Shown: positions 23,948 through 31,822 of the stretch, piece by piece
How the letters are laid out: each line of letters starts with the position of its first letter
How positions within the stretch are numbered: position 1 is the stretch's first letter
Assembly (NCBI GenBank): GCA_018304025.1
Contig: JAGVXA010000003.1
Span: 1-59,036, forward strand
Direction: 5' to 3'
Origin: Candidatus Pacearchaeota archaeon
GTDB taxonomy: Archaea; Nanobdellota; Nanobdellia; Pacearchaeales; GW2011-AR1
Length of the DNA: 59,036 bases
Made by a program: the position numbers and the translations under genes
Notes under the pieces: model-generated
What the model saw: only the letters and a program-made list of their open reading frames with translations
Databases searched by the model: none
What the model was told of the DNA's origin: nothing

Positions 23948-24190
23948 TTATATCATCCCCAGCTTTGTAGCGACGTCAATTGCCGGGTTCTCCTTTGTGA
24001 GTTTTATGTATGCTACTTTTTGGTTTCTTCGAATTAATGTTCTGACTGATTCTACTTTTACATTGAAGATATTTTCAAATTCTTTTCTGATTTGGTTTTT
24101 GTCTGCTGTTTTTTCTGTTTCGAATATCAGCGTGTTGTCTATATCGACGAGTTTTACTGCTTTTTCTGAGGTGATTGGTTTGAGAATCAT
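23948..24190 (-). CDS. rplW: 50S ribosomal protein L23 (uL23)
   Basis: Short archaeal L23 of 80 aa: ILKPITSEKAVKLVDIDNTL, RKEFENIFNVKVESVRTLIR and KVAYIKLTKE near the end. Exit-tunnel protein. The start overlaps the unrecognised 117-aa gene by 4 nt. Confidence 0.95.
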   Translation of the reverse strand: MILKPITSEKAVKLVDIDNTLIFETEKTADKNQIRKEFENIFNVKVESVRTLIRRNQKVAYIKLTKENPAIDVATKLGMI

Positions 24191-24540
24191 TTTGTTTGTG
24201 CTAACTCCTGTTCTGCTTTTTTAATTGTATGATAAATTCTTCTTGCTTGAATTCTTTCAGATACATTTCCATAAAATGGATCTAGCCTTTTTTTTCTGGT
24301 TGTGTCGTAACAAGTTATGTCTGTAGGAAGAGCGGCTGAAAATCCGATATCCTCGTTACGTATAAAATATAAAAAGACTCTAAGGTCATCAGTGGAAACT
24401 TGCTGTATATAACGGGCCAAAGCTGTATAACCTTCAGGTATATTTTCTCCCAAATCGGATTCTTTGCAAATATAGTATATTCTTTCCTTTACATCTTTGC
24501 AGAATTTCCCAGGAGTTAAGTCAATTTTTCTGTGTTTCAT
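24187..24540 (-). CDS. Unrecognised 117-aa protein between L4 and L23
   Basis: A mixed alpha/beta protein with three Cys (GKFCKDVKERIYYICKESD, ITCYDTTRKKRLDPFYG) and a helical basic C-terminus (RIQARRIYHTIKKAEQELAQ). It overlaps L4 and L23 by 4 nt on both sides. L4 and L23 are adjacent in nearly all genomes, so this is a lineage-specific insertion. No family was recognised. Confidence 0.74.
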   Translation of the reverse strand: MKHRKIDLTPGKFCKDVKERIYYICKESDLGENIPEGYTALARYIQQVSTDDLRVFLYFIRNEDIGFSAALPTDITCYDTTRKKRLDPFYGNVSERIQARRIYHTIKKAEQELAQTK

Positions 24541-25295
24541 TTTAGTTCCTCCAGAGATTTTTTAGTGTAAATTGTTAATCTTCCCAGAGGGAACAAATCT
24601 GAAATTGAAACATCTTCTGTGGATTTTACGTCGAGTCCTTTGAATTTTTGCTTTTCGTCTTTTGATTTGACTATTAAAATTCCTGCATTTGATTTATATT
24701 TTCTTCCCCTTCTGCTTCCTTTTCCTGCTCTGACTACTTTGTTCTTGAAGATTAAATTTTTGAATTCTGGGTAGATTGATTCTAATGTTTGTTTTAACTG
24801 TTTTGTTTTTTCCGGCAGAGATTCGATTACAACTGGGGCGTGAGTTATTTTTTCTATTGAAGAGTATCTTTGTGCGATTAATTCTTTATTTGACGTCGCT
24901 GCTATTGCGGAATTCATTGCTAATTTTATTTCTTTCTGGTTGATTTTCTTTTCCTTGCCGATTCCTTTTGGGGGGTGGGCTCTTCGTCCGCCTCGCGCTC
25001 CTGAAACTTCTGCGCCAACCCAGAAAAATTGAGTTCCTCGACGCCACATTGTTTTTCTCGGCGCTCTTGAAATTCCTCTTCCGTAGTGCCCTTTCCAGTC
25101 GTGTCTTTTGTGGGAGATTGTTCCGGATGCAGAGTGCCTTTTTCCTGCCTTGAAATAATTTGCATACGGCTGGATTAGTTTGTTCACTTCGAAATATTTT
25201 TGGGCTAGGTCCTCTCTAATTTTTGCTGAGAATACTTCTGGAAGTTCTATTTCTGATTTCTTTTTTCCGCTGGAGTCGAAGAGTGTTGTTTTCAT
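24537..25295 (-). CDS. rpl4: 50S ribosomal protein L4 (uL4/L4e)
   Basis: Archaeal L4e: KAGKRHSASGTISHKRHDWK, then the Gly/Arg-rich tunnel loop (RGGRRAHPPKGIGKEKKINQ), MNSAIAATSN, and VRAGKGSRRGRKYKSNAGIL. 252 aa. A GGAGG sequence precedes the ATG, and the start overlaps L3. Confidence 0.96.
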   Translation of the reverse strand: MKTTLFDSSGKKKSEIELPEVFSAKIREDLAQKYFEVNKLIQPYANYFKAGKRHSASGTISHKRHDWKGHYGRGISRAPRKTMWRRGTQFFWVGAEVSGARGGRRAHPPKGIGKEKKINQKEIKLAMNSAIAATSNKELIAQRYSSIEKITHAPVVIESLPEKTKQLKQTLESIYPEFKNLIFKNKVVRAGKGSRRGRKYKSNAGILIVKSKDEKQKFKGLDVKSTEDVSISDLFPLGRLTIYTKKSLEELK

Positions 25296-26233
25296 TTGTT
25301 CAAAACCTCCACGAATTCGTATTTTGCTTTTTGTTTTAATTTTGTCGGGCGGAAGGAAGGAGTAAGCAAGATTTGTCTTTTTGCTGTGCCCTGAACAGAA
25401 CCCTTGAGAATTACATAAGAGGTTTTTATTCTTCCGTAGTGCGGGAAGCCGGATTTTAGATTGATGTCTTTTTCACTTATTTTTCCGAAGTATAATTTTT
25501 TTATGTTGTAATGCGTTCGCGTGAAAAAGCCCATTTGTCCTGCCATCGGAACCCGGAACATAACGTGAGCAGGATGCCAAGGACCGATAGAACCGATTTT
25601 TCTTACGCCTTTCTCTGACTTGTGGAATCTCAGTCCTGCTCCGAATCTTTTTATTGGGCCCTGCATTCCTTTTCCTCTTGTCAAGCCGTGAACATCTAAT
25701 AAGTCGTTTTTGAAGAATTCGTCGGGGGAAATTTCTTTTCCGATTAAAGGCTTGATGAATTCTAACTTATTTTCTGCATTGATTTGAAGTTCGATTAAAT
25801 CAGGTGATTTTTTTACGAAGGTTGTTTTTGGCAGAGAGTATGCTATGATTCTTACGTCGTCGTATTCATTTGGAATTGATTTTTCAAAGTCATTCAGTGT
25901 TTTTGGGATTTTTAGTTTGTGTTTTAGTTCTTTATCCTGCGAGACTATTACGTCTTTCAGAACTTTGCTGTTTTTGTAAAATCTGACTGAGAAGATTTTC
26001 ATGTTAGGAACTTCAAGAATTGTTACGGGAAGTATAAGTTGTTTTTTTTGAGTTAATGATTTGTCTGTCTGGTCTTTTACTGACGCAGAAGCCATTCCTG
26101 CTTTGTATGCGATAAATCCTAGAAGTCCTTTGGCAGAAATATGCTTGAAGTTTGCACTGGGTAAGAGCCTAGATGCTCTCTTTCTGGGCCAGTATTGAAG
26201 TGACCCTTTTCTCGGTCTTGATAATTTTCCCAT
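25292..26233 (-). CDS. rpl3: 50S ribosomal protein L3 (uL3)
   Basis: First gene of the operon. Seen: RPRKGSLQYWPRKRASRLLP, the segment VHGLTRGKGMQGPIKRFGAG, GSIGPWHPAHVMFRVPMAGQ and the end SFRPTKLKQ. 313 aa. The likely TATA-like box (ATAAATAG) is 37 nt upstream, so the operon mRNA probably has a leader of only about 8 nt. Confidence 0.96.
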   Translation of the reverse strand: MGKLSRPRKGSLQYWPRKRASRLLPSANFKHISAKGLLGFIAYKAGMASASVKDQTDKSLTQKKQLILPVTILEVPNMKIFSVRFYKNSKVLKDVIVSQDKELKHKLKIPKTLNDFEKSIPNEYDDVRIIAYSLPKTTFVKKSPDLIELQINAENKLEFIKPLIGKEISPDEFFKNDLLDVHGLTRGKGMQGPIKRFGAGLRFHKSEKGVRKIGSIGPWHPAHVMFRVPMAGQMGFFTRTHYNIKKLYFGKISEKDINLKSGFPHYGRIKTSYVILKGSVQGTAKRQILLTPSFRPTKLKQKAKYEFVEVLNK

Positions 26234-26270
26234 TTCTTATTTTCATTTTTAGTGCAACTCAACTATTTAT

Positions 26271-26293
26271 CTTCCTTGTTATCAGCAAGGCAG
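26271..26293 (-). other. Hairpin between a 65-aa gene and the L3 promoter
   Basis: A stem CCTTG/CAAGG around a 7-nt loop lies after the 65-aa gene and before the L3 promoter box. It could be a 3' end signal for the upstream small gene. The stem is only 5 bp and there is no clear T-run, so support is weak. Confidence 0.25.
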
Positions 26294-26346
26294 ATTCTAC
26301 AAGAAAGATGTGGATTTTTGGTTTATAAAGTTTGCGGGAGTGCAGA

Positions 26347-26544
26347 TTATCCTCTGTGCTTGAAAAATTCGATTTGGCGGAATCTTTTCATTACTTTCTC
26401 ATACGGGCCTTTGTCCACTAGGACTTTTGTCTTGGATTCATTAAGAAGGCGAAAATCGTATTTACTTACAGATTTTTCTAATTTAGCTTTTCCAGGATAT
26501 TTTTTCCACCTATTAGAAGATTTAAGTTTGTATTGAAGAACCAT
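26347..26544 (-). CDS. Unrecognised basic 65-aa protein
   Basis: A Lys-rich small protein (YKLKSSNRWKKYPGKAKLEK, YDFRLLNESKTKVLVDKGPY, EKVMKRFRQIEFFKHRG). The ATG has a TTTAAATA box exactly 29 nt upstream, giving strong support that it is expressed as a leaderless gene. The basic composition next to the ribosomal operon suggests RNA or ribosome binding, but that is inference. Confidence 0.68.
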   Translation of the reverse strand: MVLQYKLKSSNRWKKYPGKAKLEKSVSKYDFRLLNESKTKVLVDKGPYEKVMKRFRQIEFFKHRG

Positions 26545-26565
26545 TAATTCATTAAGGGGAAGAGA

Positions 26566-26573
26566 TATTTAAA
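26566..26573 (-). promoter_or_regulatory. TATA-like box of the 65-aa gene
   Basis: TTTAAATA on the minus strand, 29 nt before the ATG, directly after the stop of the 28-aa gene. Confidence 0.6.
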
Positions 26574-26578
26574 TTTTT

Positions 26579-26665
26579 TTAGATTGTTAGCTGGTAGATT
26601 GTTGCGAGATATCCGACTACAAGAATTGATGCTAGAGTGATTATTTCGATTATACGTTTGTTCAT
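26579..26665 (-). CDS. 28-aa single-helix membrane peptide
   Basis: An open frame of 28 codons, MNKRIIEIITLASILVVGYL then eight more residues, forms one transmembrane helix with basic residues at the N-terminus. It is far below usual gene cutoffs, but a TTTAAATA box lies exactly 29 nt upstream of its ATG, the rule followed by real genes in the window. It could be a small accessory subunit of a membrane complex. Its size prevents family assignment. Confidence 0.5.
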   Translation of the reverse strand: MNKRIIEIITLASILVVGYLATIYQLTI

Positions 26666-26686
26666 GATTTATTTTTGCAAAAAAGG

Positions 26687-26694
26687 TATTTAAA
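26687..26694 (-). promoter_or_regulatory. TATA-like box of the 28-aa membrane peptide
   Basis: TTTAAATA on the minus strand, upstream edge exactly 29 nt from the ATG at 26665. Confidence 0.55.
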
Positions 26695-26757
26695 TTTTAG
26701 GAAGGGTTCAATCATAATTAGAGTTATTTTTTTATAGTCTGGATTATGTGTTTTAGC

Positions 26758-27960
26758 ATGGGATTTTTAGATAAATTGAAAGAATTTTTCAAGGAAGAAG
26801 AAATAGTTCCGGAGATAAAAGAAAATATTAAAGTTGAAGAGATTGATTCTTTCTTGAATGATAAACAGCGAGAGATAGAAGAATTATACCGAGGGAAAAT
26901 CCAAGATTTGCATAAAGAAATTGATTTGGTTTTGGATGAGATTGAAGAGAATATTGGAGAGTTGGAAAGGGTTGATATCAGCGGAAAGAAAGAACAAGAA
27001 AGATTGAAGGATGTTGTCAATTTGAGCAAGAGAGATTATGTTATGGCTTCGAGAAAATTTGTTTCGGAAATGCGAGAGGATAAAACTGATGTGAATGGAA
27101 AGATTGGAAGGTTTGCGAATTTATCCGGCAAGAGTTATATGAAGGCTAATTTTTTAATCGGGGAGGAGCTTGAAAATATCAAAGAGGGGATTGTTAAGAT
27201 AAAAAGGTTGAATGCTGAGTTTTTGAGAGATAATTCTGAATTGATTTTAAAGAGGGAGAAAATTCAAGAATTTTTGAAAAAAAATAGGGAGAAGAAAAAT
27301 AGGGAGAAAGTCAAGTCTGGAATTGAGAAAGATATTTTGGACAGCGAGAAACTTTGCAGGGAATACGAGGAGAAATTGGAGAATTTGGGGAAGGAGATTG
27401 AGAGAGTTAAATCAGGGAAGGAATATGCTGAGAGAGAAAAATTAGTTTTAGAAAAAGAAGAAACTGAGAGGAAATTGAAAGAAATTTCTGAAAAGTTAAA
27501 TGGCTTGCTGGACAAGAAAGTTCTTGAAAAATATATTTATCTGGACTTGGACGGAAAAGGAATTGCAGAGAAATATGCTGATGATTTGATTCAGGCTTTG
27601 ATAGAAGATTCGGAGTTGAAAATTTTATCTGTTATTGCGGAGATTCGGGGGAAAATTTCGAGCGGGGAAATTTCTGTTAAAAATTCTGCGAAAGTTTTTG
27701 AAAAATTAGGAATTAGCAGAGGAGATTTTGCTATTTTGAGAGAAGATTTGATTGGGTTGGGTGACAAGATGAGAGAATTGGACGGAAAGATTTCTGGAAT
27801 TAATCTTGGGCTGGATGATTTTTTCAGGGAGAAAATTGAGATTGAAAATAAAATTGCTGGGTTGAAAAATAATATTGAAAATTTGCGGAGAAAGGGGGAG
27901 AAAGTTGGGGGGATGATTGGGGAATTGGAGGGGGAGTTGGTGGGGGCTGGGAAGATTTAA
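26758..27960 (+). CDS. Coiled-coil protein, 400 aa
   Basis: The ATG at 26758 (MGFLDKLKEFF) is chosen because a TTTTTATA box lies 29 nt upstream. Apart from a short amphipathic start, the protein is almost entirely charged heptad-like helix (KIQDLHKEIDLVLDEIEENI, KREKIQEFLKKNREKKNREK, YEEKLENLGKEIERVK), with a more globular helical part around residues 255-330. The amphipathic N-terminus could touch membrane. The last residues LVGAGKI are shared with the next, otherwise unrelated gene product. No enzyme motif was found; a structural or scaffold role is inferred. Confidence 0.7.
   Translation: MGFLDKLKEFFKEEEIVPEIKENIKVEEIDSFLNDKQREIEELYRGKIQDLHKEIDLVLDEIEENIGELERVDISGKKEQERLKDVVNLSKRDYVMASRKFVSEMREDKTDVNGKIGRFANLSGKSYMKANFLIGEELENIKEGIVKIKRLNAEFLRDNSELILKREKIQEFLKKNREKKNREKVKSGIEKDILDSEKLCREYEEKLENLGKEIERVKSGKEYAEREKLVLEKEETERKLKEISEKLNGLLDKKVLEKYIYLDLDGKGIAEKYADDLIQALIEDSELKILSVIAEIRGKISSGEISVKNSAKVFEKLGISRGDFAILREDLIGLGDKMRELDGKISGINLGLDDFFREKIEIENKIAGLKNNIENLRRKGEKVGGMIGELEGELVGAGKI
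27934..27960 (+). repeat. 27-nt 3'-terminal direct repeat, copy 1
   Basis: The last 27 nt of the coiled-coil gene match the last 27 nt of the next gene at 25 positions and encode ELVGAGKI plus the stop. See the copy at 28588. Confidence 0.6.
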
Positions 27961-27999
27961 TATAAAAAAGATTAAATAGTTGTTAGAATATAAAATATG

Positions 28000-28614
28000 A
28001 TGAATAGCGGAGTGAGATGCGTTTCTTTTCCGACGAGGTATTGGGAAGAACGACAACAAAAATTTCCTAACTTTGTTAGCAATGAAGAATATTTTCCCAA
28101 GCCTAAAATAATTGGAGAGTTTGTGGTTAACTGCGAAGCAAAAGAAACTTTGATGAGACTTCTTCCAGTTTATAGAGTGAGAGAGTATAAAGGAGAAAAA
28201 CCTTGGATGGTTAAATTAGCTCAAGGAGGTTTCTTAGATATTTATGAAATCAAAGATGGAGAAATTGATATGGCTCTTGAAGAATTAGCTCGCTCTGAAA
28301 GAATTGCTGCGGCAAAGAGGAAGGAAATACTAACCCAAATCCAGAAGGATAAACTGGCTGAGGAGATATTGTGGGATTTGCAACCTGAAAATTACGACGC
28401 TACTTCAAGGAAACATTTAGTTTATTCTGATGTTCTTCAATCTCTTGGAAGAAATATTTCTGAAGAACAAGTTTATGAAATGGTCTCTAAACAATCTGAA
28501 AGAAGAGAACAAGAGAGACAGGCAGAATGGTTAAGAGAAGCGCAGAACTGGAGTTTTCTTGGGGGAAAAGTTCTTGGTGCTGAAGGAGATTTGGTTGGGG
28601 CTGGGAAGATTTAA
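28000..28614 (+). CDS. Unrecognised 204-aa protein ending in LVGAGKI
   Basis: Start at 28000, 29 nt after an ATTAAATA box. The first half looks globular (VSFPTRYWEERQQKFPNFVS, VYRVREYKGEKPWMVKLAQG, GFLDIYEI) and the rest is helical and charged (ERIAAAKRKEILTQIQKDKL, RREQERQAEWLREAQNW). The last residues are GDLVGAGKI, almost the same as the end of the preceding coiled-coil protein. The 3' ends of this gene and the convergent minus-strand gene overlap by 4 bp. Function unknown. Confidence 0.68.
   Translation: MNSGVRCVSFPTRYWEERQQKFPNFVSNEEYFPKPKIIGEFVVNCEAKETLMRLLPVYRVREYKGEKPWMVKLAQGGFLDIYEIKDGEIDMALEELARSERIAAAKRKEILTQIQKDKLAEEILWDLQPENYDATSRKHLVYSDVLQSLGRNISEEQVYEMVSKQSERREQERQAEWLREAQNWSFLGGKVLGAEGDLVGAGKI
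28588..28614 (+). repeat. 27-nt 3'-terminal direct repeat, copy 2
   Basis: Differs at two of 27 positions from the copy that ends the preceding gene, in the same reading frame and at the same place relative to the stop codon. Confidence 0.6.
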
Positions 28615-28982
28615 GAGAATGTTTTTTCTTTTATTGGTTCTTTTTCGCTTTCTTCGGAATTATCCCACAAATCAAGATAATCTCGGTACCCTGGAGAATC
28701 TGGCAGATATCTCACTCTCAATGATTCTCTTGGGTCTACAATTAGTTCGCCATCTTTAGTAAATCTAACTGCCCAGTCTCTCACAGAATATCCTTCCATA
28801 AATCTGATTCCGTCTTTCACAGTTGGCTCTAATATTTCGAAAGTGTCTCTTCCAATCCTGGAAATTATTGCTTCGGAATCTCTTTCTGGTGATTCGTCCT
28901 CGACAAAAAGCCCGACTCTTGCTCCACTAGGTTTTTGCCTTAGCTCTTCGAAGTCGTAGAATTTAGTTAAATTTCCACTCAT
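28611..28982 (-). CDS. Unrecognised 123-aa acidic protein
   Basis: The ATG at 28982 (MSGNLTKFYDF) is preferred to the one at 28997 because the TTTAAATA box is 32 nt upstream of the former and only 17 nt from the latter. Acidic, with a likely beta-rich fold (GARVGLFVEDESPERDSEAI, DGIRFMEGYSVRDWAVRFTK). No family was recognised. It converges with the preceding plus-strand gene. Confidence 0.66.
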   Translation of the reverse strand: MSGNLTKFYDFEELRQKPSGARVGLFVEDESPERDSEAIISRIGRDTFEILEPTVKDGIRFMEGYSVRDWAVRFTKDGELIVDPRESLRVRYLPDSPGYRDYLDLWDNSEESEKEPIKEKTFS

Positions 28983-29039
28983 AGGAAGTAGTGGCATTTT
29001 AGAAGTTATTTAAACCTTTGGGGTTAATCTTTCTGAAAA

Positions 29040-29399
29040 TTATCTATCTTCGAAGCTTCCCTTTGCGAGTATTGCGTCATTAAATTCTTTTTCTTGAAGA
29101 AGCCTGACTTTAAGAAAAGCTATGTGCATTTGCTCGTAAGAGATTTTATTAATTGAAAGGAAATGGGGGATTAGAGGGTTAAGTGCTTCTAAACTTCTTT
29201 GAACAGATTCTGTTGATGAATTTTGATGAGCCAAATCATCCAAACACCTGCTTGGAAGACAGATATAATTATTCCGAATAAAAATATCATAACCATCTGG
29301 AGAGTCGGTTGGACTTTTAACGAATCTGATTCCTAATTCTCTGTCTTCGTAAAAAGGAGTGCGTTCTTCTTGTGCTGGGGAATTTTCTTGATTTGGCAT
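29040..29399 (-). CDS. Unrecognised 119-aa protein after PCNA
   Basis: The ATG at 29399 gives the one-base TAA-A-ATG link to the PCNA stop and is preferred over the longer track start. Mixed fold with ELGIRFVKSPTDSPDGYDIF, IRNNYICLPSRCLDDLAHQN and a helical end (YEQMHIAFLKVRLLQEKEFN). Linked expression with PCNA hints at replication or repair, but no motif supports a specific role. Confidence 0.7.
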   Translation of the reverse strand: MPNQENSPAQEERTPFYEDRELGIRFVKSPTDSPDGYDIFIRNNYICLPSRCLDDLAHQNSSTESVQRSLEALNPLIPHFLSINKISYEQMHIAFLKVRLLQEKEFNDAILAKGSFEDR

Positions 29400-29400
29400 T

Positions 29401-30129
29401 TTAATCTTCCTGTTCAATTCTCGGCGCTAATACGAATGAAAGGACAACAGCACCAGTATGAAAATCCAATCTCATAGGATGGTTGTCTGAGAAAGAGAGA
29501 GTTGCTCTGTTGGATATTTTTGCGCCTTTGACAAACTTATTAATGTATTCCAGAGAGAAACGAGCCATGCTATTTCCTGAGTGGACTTCAACTTCGTCTG
29601 AAGAGAATTCTGCTCTTGCTGAGTTTAATCCGTGGGCTTCGACGATGAATTTGTCCGGCTCTGCTATAAATGTGCAGGCGTCTGAAACAACTGTGCAGTC
29701 TTCTATTACTTCAACTAAAGCGTCTGAATTTATATGAACAACAGAATTGAATTCCCATTCTGGCAGGGATTTTTCTTCTGCTTCTATGTCTATCAGCATC
29801 AAAGAAAAATCTCTTTTGATTCTGTCGTGTATTCCTAATTTCAAAATGTTTTCGTATCTTTCTAAAATCAGAGAAGAGCCTGGGCTGCATCTTCGCAAAA
29901 CAGCTTTCAAATTGTCGAGATTAATTCCTATTTCTTCTGCTTTTTCAACTTGAAATTCTGAGAACAACGCGGAGGGAATCTTGAAGTAAATCATCGCAAC
30001 ATTCGCAGGATCGATTGCTGTCAGACTGATTCCTTCTGAATTTATTTTCATCCGGACTTCTGTAACTAATTCTGAAATTATTGTAACTATGTCTGAGAAT
30101 ATCTTTGGGGAGTCTAATTTCAAATGCAT
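29401..30129 (-). CDS. pcn: DNA polymerase sliding clamp (PCNA)
   Basis: Trimeric clamp for replication and repair factors. Seen: FSDIVTIISELVTEVRMKIN, EGISLTAIDPANVAMIYFKI, the interdomain region and the end ATLSFSDNHPMRLDF followed by VVLSFVLAPRIEQE, the LAPRI/E motif. 242 aa. A CTTAAAAG box lies 29 nt upstream, and the gene is divergent from primase, so two replication genes share a 90-bp intergenic region. Confidence 0.96.
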   Translation of the reverse strand: MHLKLDSPKIFSDIVTIISELVTEVRMKINSEGISLTAIDPANVAMIYFKIPSALFSEFQVEKAEEIGINLDNLKAVLRRCSPGSSLILERYENILKLGIHDRIKRDFSLMLIDIEAEEKSLPEWEFNSVVHINSDALVEVIEDCTVVSDACTFIAEPDKFIVEAHGLNSARAEFSSDEVEVHSGNSMARFSLEYINKFVKGAKISNRATLSFSDNHPMRLDFHTGAVVLSFVLAPRIEQED

Positions 30130-30150
30130 TTTTTTATCTAGTTGGTTGGA

Positions 30151-30158
30151 CTTTTAAG
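30151..30158 (-). promoter_or_regulatory. TATA-like box of PCNA
   Basis: CTTAAAAG on the minus strand, 29 nt before the PCNA ATG. Confidence 0.55.
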
Positions 30159-30216
30159 CATTGTTGTAGTGGATAAAGACAATAAAGAATATATAACTGA
30201 AAGGGTTTGAAATTTC

Positions 30217-31788
30217 ATGGGCAAAGAAGAGAGGATAAGAGCTTTAACGCGATTGTATTATTCGAATCCGAAAGTTCAGGAAGCAATTTTGAAATTTTCT
30301 GCGGGAAGAGAAGTTGTGCCGAAATATTTTGAGGGTTTTGGGAAGAGGCCTGACATGCTGCAGTATGTTTCTGATATTAATGGATTGGTAAAAAAAGGAG
30401 CGACTTCGTTTCACGCTTCTGAAGAAATCTGGAATGATCCTTTAGGATTAAATGCTGAAATAACTGCGAGAGAAATGAATGACCTGAGAAAAAGCTGGGA
30501 CTTGCTGATTGATATAGATTCTGATTATCTTGATGTTTCGAAGGTTTTAGCTTTGCTGATTTTAGATAAATTGGAAGAATACGGAATTATGAATTACGGG
30601 ATTAAATTTTCTGGTTCGAAAGGGTTTCATATAATTGTTTCCGGCGAGGCGTTTCCTTCGGAATTTGAAGGTGTTCGAATGCCTGAATCTTTTCCCGAAT
30701 GGCCTCGGGCTATTTGCGAATATTTGACTTTCCTGACAAGAAAAGATTTTAATAAAAAAATCGGAGAGATTTTTGACGACGCTGGAAAAGTCAAGGAAAG
30801 AGTCGGCAAAGAAGAAATTACAGAAACGCTGTGCCCGAAATGCGGGAGGAGCGCGCGGAAGGGAGTGTTGGTTACATTAAGATGCCCTGTCTGCGGAACA
30901 ACGATACAACGGAAGGACATGAAGATTACAAAGAAAAGATTGAAGTGCGTTCAGGACGACTGCGCCGGAGTTTTTGAAATTGAAAAACAAAAAGATTATT
31001 TTCAATGCGAGTATTGCGACGGATTGAGTTCTATAAATAAGATGGAAACTTCGGGAAGATACGCTGCGACATTCAGCAAGCACGCCAAGGACGCTGATTA
31101 TTCTGACGAGATGAAAGAAGAATTTTCCGGAAATTTTTTTGGGGCGTCGGATTTGGTTTTGGTTGCGCCGCGGCATTTGTTTAGAATGCCTTATAGTTTG
31201 CATGAAAAAACTGCGCTGGCTTCGATTGTTTTGAAAAAAGAAGAGATACAAAATTTCATGCCGCGAGACGCTGATCCTATGAAAATTGAAATTCGGGAGT
31301 TTCTGATTCCCGGAGGAAACGGAGAAGCGAGGAGATTATTGGGAGAGGCGTTGAGATGGAAACAAACTCGGAAAACTGAAGAGGAAAAAATTGAAGGGAA
31401 AAAGTATTCTGGAAAGAAATTTGACGACGTTAAAATGGAAGGCGTTACAGACGACATGTTTCCCAAGCCAATTCAAAAATTACTTCTCGGATTGAAAGAC
31501 GGGCGCAAGAGAGGATTGTTTGTTTTGCTCACTTTTTTGAGATGCTGTGGTTTCTCTCCGGAGGAAATTCAGAAAAGAGTAAAAGAGTGGAATGAAAAAA
31601 ATGAAGTTGCTTTGAAGGAGGGATATGTGCGCTCGCAGATTGACTGGCATTTGAAACAGAAGCGGAAAATTTTGCCGCCGAATTATAATAATGATGCGTT
31701 TTGGAAAGATTTGGGATTATTGGATTCGAAGCCAGATGTGAAAAATCCGCTGGTTGAAGTTGGGAGAAGATTACGAAGAGGAAATTGA
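30217..31788 (+). CDS. DNA primase catalytic subunit fused to a PriL-like C-terminal domain
   Basis: Makes primers for DNA replication. The archaeal-eukaryotic primase core has the catalytic acidic pair in DLLIDIDSD (near residue 98) and FSGSKGFHI (near 132). Two zinc-ribbon-like segments occupy about residues 208-275 (CPKCGRSARKGVLVTLRCPVC and CVQDDC...CEYC). The C-terminal 110 residues (PIQKLLLGLKDGRKRGLFVL, GFSPEEIQKRVKEWN, LPPNYNN) resemble the PriL C-terminal helical domain without the four Fe-S Cys. At 523 aa it exceeds PriS alone. Fused single-chain primases are known in some DPANN. Confidence 0.88.
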   Translation: MGKEERIRALTRLYYSNPKVQEAILKFSAGREVVPKYFEGFGKRPDMLQYVSDINGLVKKGATSFHASEEIWNDPLGLNAEITAREMNDLRKSWDLLIDIDSDYLDVSKVLALLILDKLEEYGIMNYGIKFSGSKGFHIIVSGEAFPSEFEGVRMPESFPEWPRAICEYLTFLTRKDFNKKIGEIFDDAGKVKERVGKEEITETLCPKCGRSARKGVLVTLRCPVCGTTIQRKDMKITKKRLKCVQDDCAGVFEIEKQKDYFQCEYCDGLSSINKMETSGRYAATFSKHAKDADYSDEMKEEFSGNFFGASDLVLVAPRHLFRMPYSLHEKTALASIVLKKEEIQNFMPRDADPMKIEIREFLIPGGNGEARRLLGEALRWKQTRKTEEEKIEGKKYSGKKFDDVKMEGVTDDMFPKPIQKLLLGLKDGRKRGLFVLLTFLRCCGFSPEEIQKRVKEWNEKNEVALKEGYVRSQIDWHLKQKRKILPPNYNNDAFWKDLGLLDSKPDVKNPLVEVGRRLRRGN

Positions 31789-31822
31789 GAAGATTTTTAA
31801 ATAAGAGGAACATAAAGACAGG

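Noticed and set aside
26252-26536. 94-aa plus-strand ORF between L3 and the coiled-coil gene
   Set aside because: It is antisense to the 65-aa gene, which has a promoter box at the exact spacing; the plus frame has no such box and a non-family, hydrophobic-patchy sequence.
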